From CALHVX01 sp039198065 (lineage in GTDB: Bacteria; Pseudomonadota; Gammaproteobacteria; Pseudomonadales; Azotimanducaceae): DNA of 64,000 nt. The notes under the pieces are model-generated. The model had not been told where the DNA came from. It made no database searches and saw only the letters and a list, made by a program, of their open reading frames with translations. This document shows, piece by piece, positions 51,292 to 61,380 of this stretch. Made by a program: the position numbers and the translations under genes. Numbering within the stretch: the stretch's first letter is position 1; every line of letters starts with the position of its first letter. The stretch lies in contig JBCCTU010000002.1 of the NCBI GenBank assembly GCA_039198065.1, positions 124,001 to 188,000 of the forward strand, written 5' to 3'.

Positions 51292-52299
51292 TCAGGCCGC
51301 GGTCGCCGAAGACGTAGGGGTCGCAAGCGCTCGATGAGCGGCGGTGACCTGCACCAGCTCCGCGGCAATGGCCAGCGCAATTTCCGGCGGCGTTTTGCTG
51401 CCAAGGGCGAGCCCGATGGGGGCGTGCAGGCGATCAAGGGCTGCAGCCGGCACGCCAAGGGTGGCCAACCGTTCCCGGCGGCTGGCCGAGGTGCGCGAGC
51501 TGCCCATGGCGCCAACATAAAACGCATCCGTTGCGAGGGCCTCGATCAGTCCCATGTCGTCGATGCGTGGATCGTGGGTGAGCGCGACGATTGCGGACCC
51601 GGAATCGCTGGCAAAGCTGCGAACTGCATCGTCGGGCATGCCGCCGACCTTGGTCACGCCAGCGACGGGAAAGTTGGCGAGCTGCTCTTCCCGGGGGTCG
51701 CACACCGTTACGGCAAAGTCGAGCATGAGGGCGAGCCCTGCGAGGTAGTGGGACACCATGCCAGCGCCGATGATGAAGAGCTGTTTGCGTGGCCCAAACA
51801 CCTGCTGGAACCGGTTGGCATCGGCATCGTAGTCGACGATGGGCCGCTGCGGGTCCCAGGCGCACTCCGTCAACTGGTGGCCATCCGGTCCCGTGGAGCG
51901 TTCGAACCAGCGGCGTTCCGCCAGCGCCGAACAGAGTGCCTGGAACTCTTCGACCAGGGTTGGGTCTTTGGTCGGATCCAGAGGTTCGACATACACCGTC
52001 AGCCGGCCACCGCAGGGCAAGCCAAAGCGCTCCGTGTCTTCCGCTGTGACGCCGTATTCGTAACGGGTTGCCCGGTCCTTGGCCAATGCGCCCTGGGTGA
52101 GCTGTTCGATGAGATCGTCTTCGACACAGCCGCCGGAGAGAGAGCCCACCAGTTGGCCGGCCGTGTTGCAGGTCAACAGTGAACCGACGGGTCGTGGCGA
52201 AGAGCCCCAGGTGGCTACCACAGTCGCCAGCCAGCATGCCTCGCCGGCATTCAACCAATGGCTGACCTGTGAAAGTACTTCCTGGTCGGCGGCGCGCAT
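51292..52299 (-). CDS. XdhC/CoxI family protein
   Basis: A 335-residue XdhC-family maturation factor. N-terminal GSSPRPVGSLL and SLSGGCVEDDLIEQ match the XdhC domain. The C-terminal Rossmann domain (LFIIGAGMVSHYLAGLA, VTVCDPREEQLANFP, YVGAMGSSRTSASRRERL) is complete. It helps insert sulfurated molybdenum cofactor into xanthine dehydrogenase-like enzymes. The adjacent MocA-like gene supports that role. The gene diverges from the rhomboid gene. Confidence 0.92.
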   Translation of the reverse strand: MRAADQEVLSQVSHWLNAGEACWLATVVATWGSSPRPVGSLLTCNTAGQLVGSLSGGCVEDDLIEQLTQGALAKDRATRYEYGVTAEDTERFGLPCGGRLTVYVEPLDPTKDPTLVEEFQALCSALAERRWFERSTGPDGHQLTECAWDPQRPIVDYDADANRFQQVFGPRKQLFIIGAGMVSHYLAGLALMLDFAVTVCDPREEQLANFPVAGVTKVGGMPDDAVRSFASDSGSAIVALTHDPRIDDMGLIEALATDAFYVGAMGSSRTSASRRERLATLGVPAAALDRLHAPIGLALGSKTPPEIALAIAAELVQVTAAHRALATPTSSATAA

Positions 52300-52355
52300 G
52301 GGGGTTCCCGATCTCCTGTACCATCGGTGAATGTTTCAGTGTACACCGCGACAGC

Positions 52356-53213
52356 ATGCGCGTTCTCGATGAGCCCCTTGACCGCGATCTCGAGCCGTTC
52401 TCCCACTTCCTGTGGCAGAACCGTGTTCGACACCGGGTGTACCAGCACGGTGACCGGCAGATTCTGGAGCTGAGCTCCGCCGCCGATGCGCCCCGGGTGC
52501 GGCGGGCGTTTGCGGCCTGGTGCAATGGCGAACTCGAACTGCCTCGTGTCGTGAGTGTGCCTGCGACCGACGGCCGTGGTGTGGTGCGTGCGTGGTCGCG
52601 CTATCCGATCACCTTAGGGGTGCTTGCGGGTGCCCTCATCGTTTTCACGTTGACCGGCGCCGGCACCGCAGACAACGCCATCAGCCGAGCCCTGTACTTT
52701 GTCGACATCGCGCAACCAACCCTGCCGATCGCGGATCTAATGGCTCGCGGAGAGCTCTGGCGTTGGCTCACGCCCGTATTCCTGCATTTTTCGCTTGTCC
52801 ACATCCTCTTTAACAGCCTCGTTGTCTGGGAGCTTGGGCGGCGCATCGAACCATCGGTTGGGTCGCTTCGATTCGTCGCGCTGTTCGTTGCCATGGCAGT
52901 CGTCAGCCACTGGGCGCAATTCTTCGTTTCCGGCCCGTTTTTCGGCGGACTGTCGGGGGTTGGCTATGGGCTCTTGGCCTATGTGGTGATGCGTGCGCGA
53001 CAGTTCCCTGCGGATCCGCTTTGGCGCTTGCCGCCGGGCTTTGCCGTTAGCCTTCTCGTGATGCTCGTTGCGTTTACCGCTGGCGTTGGCGATCTCTTTG
53101 GCATCGGCGTTGCAAATGCGGCGCACTGGGGGGGGCTTTTGACTGGGCTAGTGCTCGCTGGATTGAGCGGGGCATCGGGATCGTCAGTCGCAGCTTCGGA
53201 CAACGGGCAGTGA
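52356..53213 (+). CDS. Rhomboid family intramembrane serine protease (GlpG-like)
   Basis: A 285-residue rhomboid. The N-terminal ~85 residues form a cytosolic domain as in GlpG. Six membrane helices follow. Catalytic residues fit S200 (GGLSGVGYG) and H257 (NAAHWGG), with H149/N153 in HFSLVHILFNSL. It cleaves membrane proteins inside the bilayer; substrate unknown. The start ATG 52356 lacks a clear Shine-Dalgarno. Its stop overlaps the DUF2797 gene (GTGA). Confidence 0.94.
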   Translation: MRVLDEPLDRDLEPFSHFLWQNRVRHRVYQHGDRQILELSSAADAPRVRRAFAAWCNGELELPRVVSVPATDGRGVVRAWSRYPITLGVLAGALIVFTLTGAGTADNAISRALYFVDIAQPTLPIADLMARGELWRWLTPVFLHFSLVHILFNSLVVWELGRRIEPSVGSLRFVALFVAMAVVSHWAQFFVSGPFFGGLSGVGYGLLAYVVMRARQFPADPLWRLPPGFAVSLLVMLVAFTAGVGDLFGIGVANAAHWGGLLTGLVLAGLSGASGSSVAASDNGQ

Positions 53214-54061
53214 CTGAGCAGGAGCGGGGGGCAAGTACGGGCTTCCTCGACCGGCTGGTGTGGGACACCGCCGCGCAGGTTCTTGCGCCGTCCATCCGCT
53301 TCGACGATGAGCGGGTCATCGATCTGCATCTCTGGATTGGTGGGCAGGTACGTATCGAGGCGACGGGTCGACTGCGCTGTACTCATTGTTCGAGGCCCAC
53401 TCGAAAAAGCTTTGGCCAGGGTTACTGCTACCCCTGTTTCCGTAAACTGGCGCAGTGCGACCTGTGCATCGTCAGTCCGACGCGCTGTCACCGGGCCGAA
53501 GGCACCTGTCGAGAACCGGAATGGGCCGATGGTTTCTGTATGGCGCCGCATAGCGTTTACCTCGCCAACTCCAGCGGCCTTAAGGTTGGACTCACCCGCG
53601 CCGGTAACGAGGCTCGGCGCTGGGCCGATCAGGGCGCGGTCCAAGGACTCGTGCTGGCTCACTGTGACACTCGATTGGTGGCCGGTCAGCTCGAAGCCAG
53701 CATTGCCGAGATCATCAGTGATCGTACCAACTGGCGTCGGTTGATCCGTGCGCCGGCCGACGCCGTTGACCTTGAGACCGCCGCTGCGGCGATACGCGAG
53801 CAGGTGCCGATGGCCGTGGAAGGGGTTCGCTGGGCAGCCGATTCAGTTCGGACGCTCAACTACCCGGTGCTGAACTATGGCCCGGTAAAGAGCATGAACT
53901 TCGATAAATCGCCGACGATCGAAGGTCACCTGCTCGGCGTCAAAGGACAGTACGTACTGCTTGATATCGGCGCGGTAAATCTACGCCGTCACACGGGCTA
54001 CGAATTGCGCTGGGAGCTGCGATCACCACCGCAAGACTCGCCCGTCGAGGGTAGCTGGTAG
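53210..54061 (+). CDS. DUF2797 family Cys-rich protein
   Basis: A 283-residue DUF2797 protein. Paired cysteines (CTHCSRPTRKSF, YCYPCF, CDLCIVS, CHRAEGTC) suggest zinc binding, followed by HSVYLANSSGLKVGLTR, a GIY-YIG-like beta strand. The family is conserved but uncharacterised. It is translationally coupled to the rhomboid gene and 32 nt before pepN, giving a membrane-protease/peptidase context. Confidence 0.9.
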   Translation: MTEQERGASTGFLDRLVWDTAAQVLAPSIRFDDERVIDLHLWIGGQVRIEATGRLRCTHCSRPTRKSFGQGYCYPCFRKLAQCDLCIVSPTRCHRAEGTCREPEWADGFCMAPHSVYLANSSGLKVGLTRAGNEARRWADQGAVQGLVLAHCDTRLVAGQLEASIAEIISDRTNWRRLIRAPADAVDLETAAAAIREQVPMAVEGVRWAADSVRTLNYPVLNYGPVKSMNFDKSPTIEGHLLGVKGQYVLLDIGAVNLRRHTGYELRWELRSPPQDSPVEGSW

Positions 54062-54093
54062 TCGCCGCAGCATCGCCAAAGGAACCAGAAGAA

Positions 54094-56778
54094 ATGACCC
54101 AGACCACAGCGGTTACCGTTCGTCGCGGCGACTACCGGCCAACGGAGTACGCGACGGATTCGATTGAACTGACCGTCGAGCTGACCGAGGAAGATGCCCG
54201 GGTCTGCGCCGTGCAGCAGCTGCGCCGACGTCTACCGCTCAAGGCGGACGAACGCGGACGGCTGCATCTCGACGGCCAGGATCTCGAGCTGGAGTCGGTC
54301 GCCATTGACGGGCAGAAACTCAGCAGCAATGCCTATCGTGTCGATGACCAGTCGCTTGCGCTGATGGATCTACCGGACGCCTTCGAGCTGACCATCGTGA
54401 CGCGAATCTACCCGCAGCGGAACACGTCGCTCGAGGGTTTGTACCGTTCCTCCCACATGTTTTGCACCCAGTGCGAGGCCGAAGGTTTTCGAAAGATCAC
54501 CTACTACCAGGATCGACCGGACGTGCTGGCGCGGTTCACCACGCGGATCCGCGCGGATGCCGAGCGCTATCCAACCTTGCTTGCCAACGGCAACCTCATC
54601 GCCGATGAGCAGCTCGGCGACGGGCGCCGCGAGGTGGTGTGGGAAGATCCGTACCCGAAACCGAGCTACCTGTTTGCCCTTGTGGCCGGTGATCTGGCGT
54701 CCGTCGAGGACCGCTTCACCACCGCAAGCGGGCGTGACGTGCGGCTGATCATTTATTCCGAACCGCACAACATCGATCAGTGCCACTACGCCATGGGCGC
54801 GCTGAAGCGCTCCATGCGCTGGGATGAAGAGCGTTACGGCAGGGAATACGACCTTGATTTATTCATGATCGTTGCCGTCGACGATTTCAACATGGGCGCG
54901 ATGGAGAACAAGGGCCTCAACATCTTCAACACGTCCTGCGTGCTGGCGACGCCGGACACGGCGACGGACGCTGCACATCAGCGGGTCGAGGCGGTGGTTG
55001 CGCACGAGTACTTCCATAACTGGTCCGGTAACCGGGTGACCTGCCGTGACTGGTTCCAGCTGAGTCTCAAAGAGGGATTTACGGTTTATCGGGATGCCCA
55101 ATTTTCCGCCGACCAGAACGGTGCGACGGCCAAGCGCATCGAAGACGTTAACTTCTTACGCGCCGATCAATTTGCAGAGGACGCAGGACCGCTGGCGCAC
55201 CCGGTACGGCCCGAGTCCTACCAGGAGATCTCTAACTTCTACACGATGACGGTGTACGAAAAGGGTGCCGAGGTCGTGCGCATGATCGACACGCTGCTCG
55301 GTCCTGAGTCCTTCCGACGTGGGTCGGACCTGTACTTTGATCGGCACGACGGTGAAGCAGCGACGGTCGAGGATTTCGTGCGGGCGATGGAAGCCGCATC
55401 GAACATTTCCCTCGAGCGCTTTCGGCGTTGGTACAGCCAGGCGGGAACGCCCGAACTCACGGTTCGGGAAAGCTACGTCGACGGCTGCCTGACACTCGAC
55501 TTTGCGCAGTCGCTGCGGCCGACGGAAGCGTCACCGAACCCTGAACCGCTGCACCTGCCGATTTTGCTGGGCTTTGTAGATCCCGGCGGCCAGGTCGTGG
55601 ACCCTAGCACGCTCGAACTCGGCGGCTCGGTGGCATCGGAACTGCGGAGCAAGCCGCCGGGGTCGGTGCTTGCGCACCTGCTCGACGCTGCGGGCACGTT
55701 GACGGTGACGGGGTTCCAGCACCGTCCCGTGGTCAGCCTGCTGCGTGGTTTCTCCACCCCGGTGCGGGTGAACTACGAACGGCCTGCGGATCAGCTGCGG
55801 CACCTGGTGCGGCACGACGCCGACGGTTTTGCCCGTTGGGATGCGTTGCAGACGGTTATGGTCGATGTGCTCACGGGTAGTACCAGCAACGGCGACGACG
55901 CCATCGTCGACCTCTTTGCCGATCTGCTTAGCCAAGCGCTCGAGGCCCGCGGGCCGGAGTCGCTGTCACTGTACGCGAACATGCTGCACCTGCCGTCAGA
56001 AACCTACCTGTTCGAGCAGACACCGGTTATTGACGTGGCCGCGCTGATCAGTCGGCGCGATGCCCTGGAGACGTCCCTTGCCGTGGCGCTCGAACCTCAG
56101 TGGCGAGCGCTGCGTGAGCGGTATTTCAGCAACGCCGCCTATGAGCCGACACCGGAGGCAATGGCGCAACGCAGTCTTTCCAACCAAGCACTCAACATGC
56201 TGACGCTGGCCGATCCAGCTGCGCTTGTGGGGGACGACGTGCTGGCACAGCTTCGACAGGCGGATAACCTGACGGAGCGGATGGCGGCGCTGTCGCTGCT
56301 GTGCAACACGAAGGCAGCCCAGGGCGCGTTGCTTGAGGCGGCGCTGGACGATTTCTATGAGCGCTGGAAGAACGAAGCCCTGGTCCTTAACCAGTGGTTT
56401 CAAGTTCAGGCAACGAGTCGGCTGAGCGGTGTTGACGCCGTGACCGCGTTGGTCGCGTACGAGCGCTTCGATGCACTCAACCCGAATCGAGCGCGCAGTG
56501 TTATCGGGGCCTTTGCCCAGGCAAACGCGCGTAACTTCCATCAGCGCGATGGCGCGGGATATCGCTGGCTTGCAGAACAGGTTCTGCCGTTGGATGCCAG
56601 CAATCCCCAGCTTGCCGCTCGGTTGGTACAACCGCTGGTTCGCTGGCAGCGCTTTGCGCCGAGTTACCAACGGCCCATGCGTGCCGCGCTGGAAAGCCTC
56701 ATGGACAGCGCGTCGCTCTCGAACGATCTCTATGAGATCGTTAGCAAAGGACTCGCTGCGTCGGCTCAGGCTGGATAA
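54094..56778 (+). CDS. pepN: Aminopeptidase N (M1 family)
   Basis: An 894-residue M1 zinc aminopeptidase that removes N-terminal residues from peptides in the cytosol. Exopeptidase motif GAMENKGLNIFN, zinc site H304-E305-x2-H308 and third ligand E327 (18 residues after the second His) are intact. Ribosome site AAAGGAACC precedes ATG 54094. The last 13 nt overlap the convergent batD gene. Length and C-terminal helices match E. coli PepN. Confidence 0.97.
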   Translation: MTQTTAVTVRRGDYRPTEYATDSIELTVELTEEDARVCAVQQLRRRLPLKADERGRLHLDGQDLELESVAIDGQKLSSNAYRVDDQSLALMDLPDAFELTIVTRIYPQRNTSLEGLYRSSHMFCTQCEAEGFRKITYYQDRPDVLARFTTRIRADAERYPTLLANGNLIADEQLGDGRREVVWEDPYPKPSYLFALVAGDLASVEDRFTTASGRDVRLIIYSEPHNIDQCHYAMGALKRSMRWDEERYGREYDLDLFMIVAVDDFNMGAMENKGLNIFNTSCVLATPDTATDAAHQRVEAVVAHEYFHNWSGNRVTCRDWFQLSLKEGFTVYRDAQFSADQNGATAKRIEDVNFLRADQFAEDAGPLAHPVRPESYQEISNFYTMTVYEKGAEVVRMIDTLLGPESFRRGSDLYFDRHDGEAATVEDFVRAMEAASNISLERFRRWYSQAGTPELTVRESYVDGCLTLDFAQSLRPTEASPNPEPLHLPILLGFVDPGGQVVDPSTLELGGSVASELRSKPPGSVLAHLLDAAGTLTVTGFQHRPVVSLLRGFSTPVRVNYERPADQLRHLVRHDADGFARWDALQTVMVDVLTGSTSNGDDAIVDLFADLLSQALEARGPESLSLYANMLHLPSETYLFEQTPVIDVAALISRRDALETSLAVALEPQWRALRERYFSNAAYEPTPEAMAQRSLSNQALNMLTLADPAALVGDDVLAQLRQADNLTERMAALSLLCNTKAAQGALLEAALDDFYERWKNEALVLNQWFQVQATSRLSGVDAVTALVAYERFDALNPNRARSVIGAFAQANARNFHQRDGAGYRWLAEQVLPLDASNPQLAARLVQPLVRWQRFAPSYQRPMRAALESLMDSASLSNDLYEIVSKGLAASAQAG

Positions 56779-58514
56779 AGCGGTGGCAGGGGATCCGCAG
56801 ACGATGGTGACTTTGATGCCTGAATGGCGCGCTCAAGCACCGGAAGCACCTCGGCTCTGCTGATTGGATCGAGCGCTGGTGCGCTCGAGGCTGCTGCTTG
56901 CGTGGCGCCAAAGGCGGCTTCGCTCAGGCGCGTGAGCACCGTTTTTCCCGTCGGATCGCGTTGCAGCTGGTGGATCGCTTCTGCCGCCGTACCGCCGTGA
57001 ACGAACCGCACGGCTTCGATCAAACCCTGCCGCACGGTTGCCAGCGCTGCCCGGTCTCGCAGCGGATCGCCGGCTTCGTCGAGCAGCGCCTCGAATCGCT
57101 TCCGTGCGATGCGACGTCGTGTGGCGGGGTGTGCAGCTTTCCGGCTTGGGTGGCGTGGTTGGCGTTGAGCTCGCTTGAACAGGCGCCAAAGGATCCCGCT
57201 CAGCGCCAGCAGCACCAATACCACCGCCGCGATCAACGCGTCTCGGCTGGTCGCATCTTCCCGCGGCGGGGGCTCGGCTTCTGAGTCGCGTCCGTCCGTT
57301 CCCCGGGCGTCGGCTACGATTCCATCGCTGGGCCCGGTCGGCTCTTTTACCGCCGCCCCAACGACGCTCAACGCCAGCGGCTGGGCCTGAGTCCGCTCGA
57401 CGGTTGCCGTACGTGTGTTCCACCACACCAGCTCTGCACCGGGGATCAGGATCGGACCCGGTTCGATCGGTACCAGCGCCAGTGTCTGGGTTCGGGTCCC
57501 GACGAGTCCGCGACCGACAACGTCGTCCTCCGTTTGCGGCGCGCCGGGGTAGACGCGAAAGCGGCTGTCGGGGACGGCTAATTCGATTGGAGCAATCGCT
57601 GATGCAACGTTGCCAGTGACGGCGGCTGAAAGGGTCAGCTCGGCGGTGCTACCGGTTCGCAAATCACCCGCTGGGGACAACGTTTGGGTCAGCTGCACCG
57701 AGGTTGCTGGAAGCCAGGGTGCATCGGCCGGGTAGCTGTCGGGAATCGGCAGTACGTCGACGGTCAGGGGCTCGGAGCGAACCCGAACTCCGCTGCGACG
57801 ATAGCGGCCGTTGCGTTCTACCCGGACGCTGGTGGTGAGCGCCACGCTCGGAATCTCGATCTGCCCGCTGCGTTCTGGATACACGGCGAAGCGTTGCTCC
57901 ACCACACCGTAGTCGACGCCGTTGCGCTGCGTGGGAAAAGAGGTGGCGTCGCCAAGGGTGAGCACGACGGCATCAGGAATCTCCGGCGCACCGGGGAGGT
58001 CGCTGTACATCTGCACGCCGCCGTTCGTGGCGTAGTAAAGGCGCCGGATAACCCGCAGCTCCGCCTGGACGTACACCGGGCTCGGCGTCACTTCGGTCTC
58101 GAAAAACACCAGCTCGTCGATGGAGCGCTTAACCTGCGGGTCGAGGGGACGAACGTCGACGGTGAGGGGATTGGATCGTTCGCCACCGAGCTCCAGCGCC
58201 GGAATGACCAGCTGCCCTGCACGTTTGGGACGCAGGCTGATCTGATATTCGATCCAGGACTTCACCTGCCCGTTGATTGAGCGGTACTGACTCGAGCTCG
58301 ACGAGCCGAGCACTTCAAAATCGCGTTCCAGTGCATCGAGCTCTGGTGCCGGTGCGTTGCGGCGACCTTCGAGGCGCAGGGTCAGGCGCAGAGTTTCTGT
58401 TTCGTCGAGACTCATGGGATCGGCGAACACGCGCAGTTCCGCCGCAGCGGTGGCGGCGCAGAACAGCCCCAGGACGAGGATCGTGCAGCGCAAGAACATC
58501 GACAGCCCGCTCAC
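56766..58514 (-). CDS. batD: BatD-like protein (oxygen tolerance family)
   Basis: A 582-residue protein with signal peptide (FLRCTILVLGLFCAATAAA). A large beta-rich BatD region (LDETETLRLTLRLEG, SWIEYQISLRPKRAGQLVIP, LYYATNGGVQMYSDLP) precedes a transmembrane segment (LIAAVVLVLLALSGILWRLF) and a helical cytosolic tail. It acts in the Bat aerotolerance complex in the membrane. GTG 58514 overlaps the batB/C stop by 4 nt; an ATG five codons later is an alternative. Confidence 0.88.
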   Translation of the reverse strand: MSGLSMFLRCTILVLGLFCAATAAAELRVFADPMSLDETETLRLTLRLEGRRNAPAPELDALERDFEVLGSSSSSQYRSINGQVKSWIEYQISLRPKRAGQLVIPALELGGERSNPLTVDVRPLDPQVKRSIDELVFFETEVTPSPVYVQAELRVIRRLYYATNGGVQMYSDLPGAPEIPDAVVLTLGDATSFPTQRNGVDYGVVEQRFAVYPERSGQIEIPSVALTTSVRVERNGRYRRSGVRVRSEPLTVDVLPIPDSYPADAPWLPATSVQLTQTLSPAGDLRTGSTAELTLSAAVTGNVASAIAPIELAVPDSRFRVYPGAPQTEDDVVGRGLVGTRTQTLALVPIEPGPILIPGAELVWWNTRTATVERTQAQPLALSVVGAAVKEPTGPSDGIVADARGTDGRDSEAEPPPREDATSRDALIAAVVLVLLALSGILWRLFKRAQRQPRHPSRKAAHPATRRRIARKRFEALLDEAGDPLRDRAALATVRQGLIEAVRFVHGGTAAEAIHQLQRDPTGKTVLTRLSEAAFGATQAAASSAPALDPISRAEVLPVLERAIQASKSPSSADPLPPLYPA

Positions 58515-60373
58515 CAGATGCGCTCCGTGTTTCTGCGGGTCAACTCGCCGCTCCGCAGCCGCTCATTGGTTTCGTACTGAAACTTACGCCGCAATAGCCC
58601 GCCGGGATCGTCCGGCACTCGCCGCAACCACTGCTCGAGCGCCTCGCTGTTTTCATCGCGCCCCTCCTCAGCATCCTGTGCGTCGGCTTGTTGTTCGCCG
58701 TCGCGCGTAGCCTCGTCAGCCGTTTGCTCATCCCCGGTCTCGCTCTGTTGTGACTCGCTGCCGGCCTCCGGTTCCGCCGGTTGTTGCTCCGGTGAACCAC
58801 TACCCGATTCGCCTTGCTCGCCCTCGGGTTCGTCGTCCTCCTGGCCTTCGCCGCTTTGGTCCTGGTTGCTGCTCTGCTGTTGCTGTTGCTCGAGCAGCTG
58901 TTGAAGCAGCTCGCGGTTGAACTGCGCGTCCTCGTCGGCGGGGTCGGTGGCGAGGACCTGCTCGTAGGCGTCGATCGCCGCTTCGTAATTGCCAAGCCGC
59001 GCCAGGGCGTTACCGTAGTTATAGATGTCTCGCGGCTGGGTGCCTGCGGAGAACTGACCCGCAGCATCGGCATAGGCACCGCTGCGGTAATCGGCAACGG
59101 CGCGCCAATCCGGGTCTTCGAACTGGGTCGCCGCAAGTTCCGGCAGCCCCTCGTTCAAGCGCTCGTAGGCCTGCTGATCGGGCCGCTGCCAGAGGCTGTC
59201 CCACCAGCGGGCGACGGGCCCCGGTCGCTCCAGCACCCGCGCCGCTTCGGCCTCGCTCTCGGTGGTTTCCAACGCCTCAGTGGCCAGTGCATCGGCCGCC
59301 ATTCCCTGCGTTGGCGTCGAAAGGGTCAGCACTGCCGAGGCGCAGAGCAGTACAGCGGGTCCGGTCAGCGGTAGCTGAACGAGTGCGCCGCGACGAAACC
59401 CCAGTAACAGCAGTGGGACAGCAAACAGGGCCAACCAGTAGCCACGATCGGCCCAGAGGTCGAAGAGTCGGTCGCTTTCCTGCACCTCGCTCTGATCCGG
59501 CAAAGCCGTTTCCAGCAACGCCTCAACGTCCGCGTCGCCAATGGTTGCGCGCCGGTAGCGGCCGTAGCACAGCTCAGCGGTCTCCTGCAGGCGGCGCTCG
59601 TTGAGCTTTACCTGCACAACCTCGCCCTGTTGGGTGCGCAACACCCGTCCCGGTTGTTTCGCGAACGCCAGCGGAATCGGTCCGCCATCGGCGGTGCCGA
59701 TACCCAGGATCGACAGCGGAAACGCTCGGCTACGAAGTTCCAGTACGGCGCGTTGGTCATCGAGGCTGTCGGTGATCAGCAAGAGCCGGCCCTGTTGGAA
59801 GCCCGCATTGCGCAGCAGTTCTTGAGCCAGCTCAATGGCGGCGTCGGTGTCCGTACCCAACACGGGCATCATGTCTGGAGACAAAGACTCAAGCAGATTG
59901 ATGATGGTGTTCGTGTCATCAGTGAGCGGTGCAACGGTGTGCGCATCGCCGGCGTAGGCTACCAGGCCGGTAAAGCCCTGATTGCGGAGTCGTAGAACGT
60001 CAGTAATTTTCTGCCGCGCGCGCACGAGGCGGGACGGTTTGATGTCCTCGGCGAACATGGAGAGTGACAGGTCGAAGATCAGCACCAGGCCATCGGCATC
60101 GCGTTCGACGGGCTGCGGTAGGCGTTCCCAGGCCGGGCCGCAGAGGGCTAGGATCGCGAGCAGGATCCCGAGACCGGTGAGTGCTGGGAGCACGGTTGCT
60201 CGCCGTTCCGGTGCTTCTTCCAACAAAGCGGAGATCAATACCGGGTCAAAGCGGCTGGCTATGCTGCTGCCACCACGTTGACGTCGCCACCAGAACCAGA
60301 GAATAAGCAGCGCCGGCACCAGCATTAAGAGCCATGCCGGTCGAAGCAAATGGAAGCTGTTCCAGTCGATCAT
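58511..60373 (-). CDS. BatB/BatC fusion: VWA domain plus TPR protein
   Basis: A 620-residue protein. Two N-terminal membrane helices, a VWA domain with MIDAS motif FDLSLSMFAE, and another membrane segment are followed by two TPR-like units (RDIYNYGNALARLGNYEAAIDAYEQVLATDP). Then come a Gln/Glu-rich low-complexity stretch of about 80 residues and a conserved tail (LRRVPDDPGGLLRRKFQYE). BatB and BatC are separate in some organisms; here they are one chain. It partners BatA in aerotolerance. ATGA overlap with batA. Confidence 0.88.
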   Translation of the reverse strand: MIDWNSFHLLRPAWLLMLVPALLILWFWWRRQRGGSSIASRFDPVLISALLEEAPERRATVLPALTGLGILLAILALCGPAWERLPQPVERDADGLVLIFDLSLSMFAEDIKPSRLVRARQKITDVLRLRNQGFTGLVAYAGDAHTVAPLTDDTNTIINLLESLSPDMMPVLGTDTDAAIELAQELLRNAGFQQGRLLLITDSLDDQRAVLELRSRAFPLSILGIGTADGGPIPLAFAKQPGRVLRTQQGEVVQVKLNERRLQETAELCYGRYRRATIGDADVEALLETALPDQSEVQESDRLFDLWADRGYWLALFAVPLLLLGFRRGALVQLPLTGPAVLLCASAVLTLSTPTQGMAADALATEALETTESEAEAARVLERPGPVARWWDSLWQRPDQQAYERLNEGLPELAATQFEDPDWRAVADYRSGAYADAAGQFSAGTQPRDIYNYGNALARLGNYEAAIDAYEQVLATDPADEDAQFNRELLQQLLEQQQQQSSNQDQSGEGQEDDEPEGEQGESGSGSPEQQPAEPEAGSESQQSETGDEQTADEATRDGEQQADAQDAEEGRDENSEALEQWLRRVPDDPGGLLRRKFQYETNERLRSGELTRRNTERIW

Positions 60374-61380
60374 GGCGTGGACTTCGGCGCGTTACGCAGA
60401 GCCAACAGCGCAAGCATCGCCAGCAACGCAACCGCCAGCGGCCAGTGGAAAAGCGCGCGGACCGGCCGGTATCTCTCGGCTTCCTGATCGACGGGCTCCA
60501 TCGCGTCGATCTCCCTATAAATCTCCCGCAGGCGTTCGGTGTCCTGGGCGCGGAAGTAGCTGCCTTCGGTCAACTCGGCGATTTGTCGCAGCGTGTCTTC
60601 GTCGAGCTCCGAAGAGGGATTCACCATGCGCGAGCCGAGGGCGCCAAAGATGCCGGGCATCTTAAGCTGCAGCTCATCAGCGCCGACGCCAATGGTGTAG
60701 ATACGAATGGCTTCAATCTGTGCGAGCTCGGCTGCTTTTACCGGCGCCACGGCGCCGACGTTGTTCGCTCCATCGGTGAGGAGAACAAGAATACGTTCGC
60801 CCTCTTCTTTCTGGCGCAGCCGTTTCACCGCCAGACCGATGGCGTCGCCAATGGCGGTTTTACCACCCGCAATGCCTACCGGTGCTTCGATCAGCAGACG
60901 CTGAACGCTCTTCAGATCGAAGGTCAACGGTGCCTGCAGATACGCGTTGGAACCGAACAGGATAAGCCCGACGCGATCTCCGACCCGACGTTCGAGAAAT
61001 GCGCTGACGACGCTCTTCACTACCGCTAGCCGGTTGACGAAGGTGCCGCCGAGCTGGAGGTCTTCCGTGCCCATAGAGCCAGAGATGTCTACGGCGAGCA
61101 TCAGATCGCGGCCGGTCACCGGCAAACTGACTTCGTCGCCGCTCCACTGCGGGCGAGCCAAAGCGATGACGGTGGCGATCCAGCACAACCAAAGCAGCGC
61201 CAGGCGAGACAGCTGAGGAAAGGACAGCCGTAGCCGGCCGCTCGCGTTCGGCGTTTCGAAGCGCCCGATGTCAGGAACCAGCAGCGCCGCTTCCTGGCGT
61301 TGCAGCGGCGGTAAGCGCCAGCGCAGCAGGATTGGCAGCGGTAGCAAGATGAACATTGCAGGCCATAGCCACTCGATCAT
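60370..61380 (-). CDS. batA: BatA-like VWA membrane protein
   Basis: A 336-residue protein. Two N-terminal membrane segments flank a short loop; the VWA domain has a full MIDAS (DISGSMG, then TDGANN). A final membrane helix lies at PLAVALLAMLALLALRN. It forms the membrane part of the Bat complex with BatB. The stop and start overlap on both sides by 4 nt, giving strong operon linkage. Confidence 0.9.
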   Translation of the reverse strand: MIEWLWPAMFILLPLPILLRWRLPPLQRQEAALLVPDIGRFETPNASGRLRLSFPQLSRLALLWLCWIATVIALARPQWSGDEVSLPVTGRDLMLAVDISGSMGTEDLQLGGTFVNRLAVVKSVVSAFLERRVGDRVGLILFGSNAYLQAPLTFDLKSVQRLLIEAPVGIAGGKTAIGDAIGLAVKRLRQKEEGERILVLLTDGANNVGAVAPVKAAELAQIEAIRIYTIGVGADELQLKMPGIFGALGSRMVNPSSELDEDTLRQIAELTEGSYFRAQDTERLREIYREIDAMEPVDQEAERYRPVRALFHWPLAVALLAMLALLALRNAPKSTP

